This document shows, in pieces, positions 6,666 through 9,913 of a DNA stretch of 9,913 bases. Within the stretch, counting starts at the first letter, position 1, and each line of letters opens with the position of its first letter. This DNA is from Kouleothrix aurantiaca (GTDB lineage: Bacteria; Chloroflexota; Chloroflexia; Chloroflexales; Roseiflexaceae), in assembly GCA_001399705.1 (NCBI GenBank), contig LJCR01000043.1, positions 1-9,913 on the forward strand, in the 5' to 3' direction. The notes under the pieces are model-generated. The model saw only the letters and a program-made list of their open reading frames with translations. It did no database searches and was not told where the DNA came from. The position numbers and the translations under genes were made by a program.

Positions 6666-9600
6666 GTGTCGCTTTCGTTTCGCCGTTTCTGCCTGCTTGG
6701 CCTGCTGGCGCTGCTGATCGCAGTGGCGCCCGCCGCCGGGCCGGTGCTGGCGGCCGGGCCGTACGTTGTCACAAAAACCGCCGACACCGACACGACCTGT
6801 GCTTCCGGCACCAACTGCTCGCTGCGCGAGGCGATCAAGGCCGCCAATGCCGCGCCGGGCACGATCCAGTTCAGCATCCCCACCAGCGACGCCGGCTACC
6901 AGGCCGCAAGCGGCACCTGGCGCATCACCGTGCAGGGCACGGCGCTGCCCGCCATCAGCGGCGGCGGCATCACGATCAACGGGCTCGGCGGCGATGGCAA
7001 GCCCAAGATCGAGCTGACCGGCGGCGGTACCCTGGGCCGCCAGGGCCTGCTCGTCACTTCGGCCAATAACACCATCAAGGGCCTGATCATCAATGGCTTT
7101 ATTGCCACACCGCAGGGCGGCTTCGGCATCTGGCTGAATGGCACGACCGCGACTGGCAATACCATCAGCACGAACTACATCGGCACGAATGCCCTGGGCA
7201 CTGCCACCGGCGGCGGCAGCACCACCAACAACAGTGGCGGCGGCATTGGCGTGCAGTTCGGTGCCAGCAGCAATATCATTGATGGGAATGTTATTTCCAG
7301 CAACAGCGGCTATGGCATTTATCTGTTTACGTCGGTGGGCTTCGACGCAACGATTCGCCAGAGCGCCAACATCATTCGCAACAACACAATCGGCCTGAAC
7401 GCCGCCGGCACCGCCGCGCTGGGCAACCGCAACAGCGGCGTGTACGTCGGCGACGACTCGATCAACACGCAGGTTGGGCCGGGCAATGTGATCAGCGGCA
7501 ACGGCGCGGCCGGCTCGGATACTGTGTTTGGCGTGAATATTGGCGGCTACGTTGGCAGCCAGTCGGCGTTTATCACCGGCAACCGCGTGATCGGCAACCG
7601 GATCGGCACCAACGCCGCCGGCACCGCCGCGCTGCCGAACGCCGCCGGTGGCGTACAGGTCACAACCTCGAACGGCACGATCATTGGCGGGCCGAATGGC
7701 AACCCGGCCACGCCCAACGGCGACGGCAACCTGATTTCGGGCAACACCAACACCGGCATTCGCCTGAAAGACTCTATCGGCTTTGGCACGGGCACCAGCA
7801 ATATTGTGATCCGCAACAACTGGATCGGCCTGAACGCCGCTGGCACCGCCGCGCTGCCGAACGACACCGGCATCTATTTCTCGAACAGCGCGAACAACTT
7901 CACGGTCGGCCCGAACAACGTCATCAGCGGCAACAAAAATAACGGCGTGCTGATTGAAGCGACTGTGACGGCATCGCATCCTTCGCAGCAGGTGCGCCTA
8001 AACACCATCACTGGCAACTACATCGGCACCGACGCAAGCGGCAACGCCGCCGTGCCGAACCAGCGCTACGGCATTCAGCTCACTGGCGGCACGTTCAACA
8101 ACACCATCAGCAGCAACCGCATCGCCAACAATACCAACGGCGGCATCTACTTCGCGCCCGACACCAGCGCCTCGCCGAAATCGCCGACCCAGAACAGCAT
8201 CACCGGCAACACGATCAAGGCGAATGGCGCGGTTGGCATTGCGCTGACGCCCGGCAGCAGCAGCAACACCATTGGCGCGGTTGGCGCGGGCAATGTGATC
8301 GAAAACCACACCAGCAGCGGAATCGAAGTTCAAAGCGCCAGCAACACGATCAAGGCCAACGAGCTGCGCCTGAACCAGATCGGCATTCTGATCAACAACG
8401 CCGCCAGCAACACCATCGGTGGCAGCACCGAGGCCGAAGGCAACAATCTGCACAACAACTCGCTGCATGGCATTCTGGTGAATGGCAGCGGCGCAACCGG
8501 CAACCGCATCAGCCACACGATCACGTCGGCAAACGGCGGCAAGGGCATCGCGCTTGCGGGCGGCGGCAAGGCGCCGATTGCGAACGCGCGCGTGAGCGTT
8601 ACACCCCCATCCAGCGGCTTTACGCTCAGCGGCACAGTGAGCAGCTGCGCGGCGCCGGGTTGTGTGCTTGAAGTCTTCACCAGCGATACGCCGCCCGCCG
8701 ACGAAGGCCCAACCTTCCTGAACAGTGTGAGCCCGGCCGCCAACGGCTCGTTCAGCGTCGATATCACCGGCTGCAAGCACTACCTGATCTTCACGCTGAC
8801 CGACGGCGCAGGCAATACGTCGGAGTTCATCAACCCGACGGGCAATCTTGCGCAGTGTGTGGCCGCCGCGCCGGCGATTGAGATCACCACCGCCAACCCG
8901 CAGCCGCCGCGCGCCGTGACGCCGGGCACCACCACGACCTACGTCCACACCGTGCGCAACAGCGGCACGGGCACGGGCAATGTGTCGGTGGCGCTGAGCC
9001 AGGCGCCCAACACCTGGGCGGCGCTGAACGGCAACACCTGCACCGGGCAGTCGCTCGCGCCGCAGGCCACCTGCACCTTTAGCGTAACAGTGACGGTGCC
9101 GGCAAATGCGCAGGCCGGCGATTTCAACGAAGCTACCGCAACCGTCACACTTGGCGGTGTGACGAAGCAGCAGGTTGACCGGACGAACGTGCTCTCGCAG
9201 CCAGGGCTGACCTTTGTGCCCGACCCGACGCCCGGCTCGAATGCGAAAACCACCGCGCCGGGCGTGCCGGTGACCTACCAGCACAAGCTGACCAACACCG
9301 GCAACGGCACCGACAGCTTCACAATCAGTGTGACGCCGCCAAATGGCTGGGCCTACAGCCTCCTGCCGACCACGGTGGCGAACCTCGCGCCCAGCGCTTC
9401 GGCGATCGTCACACTGGTGCTGACGCCCACCGCCGGCATCAGTAGCCCGCCCGACTACGACGCGCTTGTGACGGCGCGCTCGGTGGCCGACCCGAACGTC
9501 TCCGCGACGATCACCGACACAACGACGATCACCTCGTCGGCGGTGCCGCTGATCTTTAGCAGCGTGGCCGCGCCGGCCGCCGCCGACCCCGGCGCAACCG

Positions 9601-9913
9601 TGGCGCTGACCTACACGCTGAAGAACGCGGGCAACCTGAGCGGCACCTTCGACCTGAGCCTGAGCCCGCCGCCCGGCTGGACGATCACCAGCCCGGTTTC
9701 GCCGTCGGTTGATCTCGCGCCGGGCGCAAGTGCCGTGGTGACGGCAACGGTGCAGGTGCCGGCGAACGCGCTTGGCGGGGCCTACCAGGCCACGCTTACC
9801 GCGACCAACCGCGCCGACACAAACGTGAAAGCCAGCGGTGCAGCAACAATCACCGTCAACAAGCGCGCGGCGATCGCGCTCGGGGCGGATATCAACGACC
9901 CGACTGGCTACAC
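6666..9913 (+). CDS. Second secreted CSLREA-type beta-helix protein with NEW3-like repeats, C-terminus missing
   Basis: This reads open from GTG 6666 to the right edge, 1082 residues. GTG is supported by AAGGAGG (6654-6660) 5 bases upstream and by the signal peptide that follows at once (SLSFRR, then hydrophobic about 9-29, cleavage near VLA-AG). Residues 45-57 hold C45/C51 and a canonical CSLREAI. A parallel beta-helix spans about 100-630, with repeated turns such as IGTNAAGTAALPN (313-325) and IGLNAAGTAALPN (387-399). The linker (about 650-722) has C661/C666 and ends LTDGAGNTSEF. NEW3-like modules follow at about 738-840, 846-955 and 960-1065, with another beginning near 1068. It aligns by eye with the upstream protein throughout (for example VTYQHKLTNTGN against VRYVHKLVNKGN, and a shared TNVL junction between modules). 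There is no second clear promoter, so read-through past the hairpin may express it. Surface or extracellular location is likely; ligand and function are unknown. Confidence 0.88.
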   Translation, partial: MSLSFRRFCLLGLLALLIAVAPAAGPVLAAGPYVVTKTADTDTTCASGTNCSLREAIKAANAAPGTIQFSIPTSDAGYQAASGTWRITVQGTALPAISGGGITINGLGGDGKPKIELTGGGTLGRQGLLVTSANNTIKGLIINGFIATPQGGFGIWLNGTTATGNTISTNYIGTNALGTATGGGSTTNNSGGGIGVQFGASSNIIDGNVISSNSGYGIYLFTSVGFDATIRQSANIIRNNTIGLNAAGTAALGNRNSGVYVGDDSINTQVGPGNVISGNGAAGSDTVFGVNIGGYVGSQSAFITGNRVIGNRIGTNAAGTAALPNAAGGVQVTTSNGTIIGGPNGNPATPNGDGNLISGNTNTGIRLKDSIGFGTGTSNIVIRNNWIGLNAAGTAALPNDTGIYFSNSANNFTVGPNNVISGNKNNGVLIEATVTASHPSQQVRLNTITGNYIGTDASGNAAVPNQRYGIQLTGGTFNNTISSNRIANNTNGGIYFAPDTSASPKSPTQNSITGNTIKANGAVGIALTPGSSSNTIGAVGAGNVIENHTSSGIEVQSASNTIKANELRLNQIGILINNAASNTIGGSTEAEGNNLHNNSLHGILVNGSGATGNRISHTITSANGGKGIALAGGGKAPIANARVSVTPPSSGFTLSGTVSSCAAPGCVLEVFTSDTPPADEGPTFLNSVSPAANGSFSVDITGCKHYLIFTLTDGAGNTSEFINPTGNLAQCVAAAPAIEITTANPQPPRAVTPGTTTTYVHTVRNSGTGTGNVSVALSQAPNTWAALNGNTCTGQSLAPQATCTFSVTVTVPANAQAGDFNEATATVTLGGVTKQQVDRTNVLSQPGLTFVPDPTPGSNAKTTAPGVPVTYQHKLTNTGNGTDSFTISVTPPNGWAYSLLPTTVANLAPSASAIVTLVLTPTAGISSPPDYDALVTARSVADPNVSATITDTTTITSSAVPLIFSSVAAPAAADPGATVALTYTLKNAGNLSGTFDLSLSPPPGWTITSPVSPSVDLAPGASAVVTATVQVPANALGGAYQATLTATNRADTNVKASGAATITVNKRAAIALGADINDPTGY
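7398..7862 (+). repeat. Near-identical 30-bp repeats encoding NAAGTAALPN
   Basis: Copies lie at 7398-7427, 7611-7640 and 7833-7862, spaced 213 and 222 bp (71 and 74 codons). The last two differ at one base; the first ends GGCAAC instead of CCGAAC. A diverged fourth version (DASGNAAVPN) follows at about 8031-8060. They mark successive beta-helix segments. Confidence 0.7.

Noticed and set aside
5105..6883. 592-codon open frame on the minus strand
   Set aside because: It spans the 3' half of one beta-helix gene, the hairpin gap and the start of the next. Its product is Arg/Ala/Val-rich and low in complexity, without a family, so it is antisense to real genes.
6510..7979. 489-codon open frame on the minus strand
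   Set aside because: It is antisense to the second beta-helix gene; its apparent periodicity only mirrors the NAAGTAALPN repeats on the plus strand.
7998..9284. 428-codon open frame on the minus strand
   Set aside because: It is antisense to the second beta-helix gene and its NEW3-like modules, with no domain or plausible start signal of its own.
3266..9913. Possible polysaccharide lyase or NosD function for the beta-helix proteins
   Set aside because: The fold is shared with lyases and NosD, but I see no catalytic residue pattern, and the CSLREA plus NEW3 architecture points to non-enzymatic surface proteins. No enzymatic role is claimed.

Overview
This is a GC-rich bacterial chromosomal window that most resembles Chloroflexota (Chloroflexia, Roseiflexus/Kouleothrix-like). 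The reasons are two very large secreted CSLREA-type beta-helix proteins with NEW3-like tails, a C-terminal tail of the Y-[IL]-P-[IL] type that I associate with secreted Chloroflexota proteins, simple-repeat intergenic filler, and a WYL regulator. The taxonomic call is inference from pattern recognition, not a database match.

Layout. (1) Positions 1-1215, minus strand: the N-terminal 405 residues of a HlyD/MacA-like membrane-fusion (periplasmic adaptor) protein with a very long repetitive coiled coil; the C-terminus lies beyond the left edge. (2) 1216-1554: divergent intergenic region with a 13-bp direct repeat and a strong extended -10 promoter reading right. (3) 1555-1851: small basic single-pass membrane protein, unrecognised. 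(4) 1906-2880: HTH-WYL-WCX transcriptional regulator, probably co-transcribed with the small protein. (5) 2881-3265: non-coding stretch with a perfect four-tract G-quadruplex motif, a 12-bp direct repeat and several small inverted repeats, then a promoter and a strong ribosome binding site. (6) 3266-6562: complete 1098-residue secreted beta-helix protein. (7) 6563-6665: short gap with a perfect 14-bp inverted repeat. (8) 6666-9913: a second protein of the same architecture, starting at GTG, with 1082 residues visible and open at the right edge.

The two large genes are tandem paralogues. They share, in order, a signal peptide, a C(S/T)LR(E/Q)AI segment, a right-handed parallel beta-helix of about 500 residues, a cysteine-containing linker ending in GNTSEF, and NEW3/CARDB-like beta-sandwich repeats. 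They are probably displayed on or released from the cell surface; no enzymatic residues are recognisable and their ligand is unknown. The adaptor points away and belongs to a separate leftward unit, probably an ABC/RND-type exporter. The WYL regulator is next to the first surface gene and could control it, but the sequence does not demonstrate this. I see no RNA genes, CRISPR arrays, insertion sequences or phage genes. I do not see a convincing undescribed system; the best leads are the tandem surface proteins, their tail, and the elements between genes.
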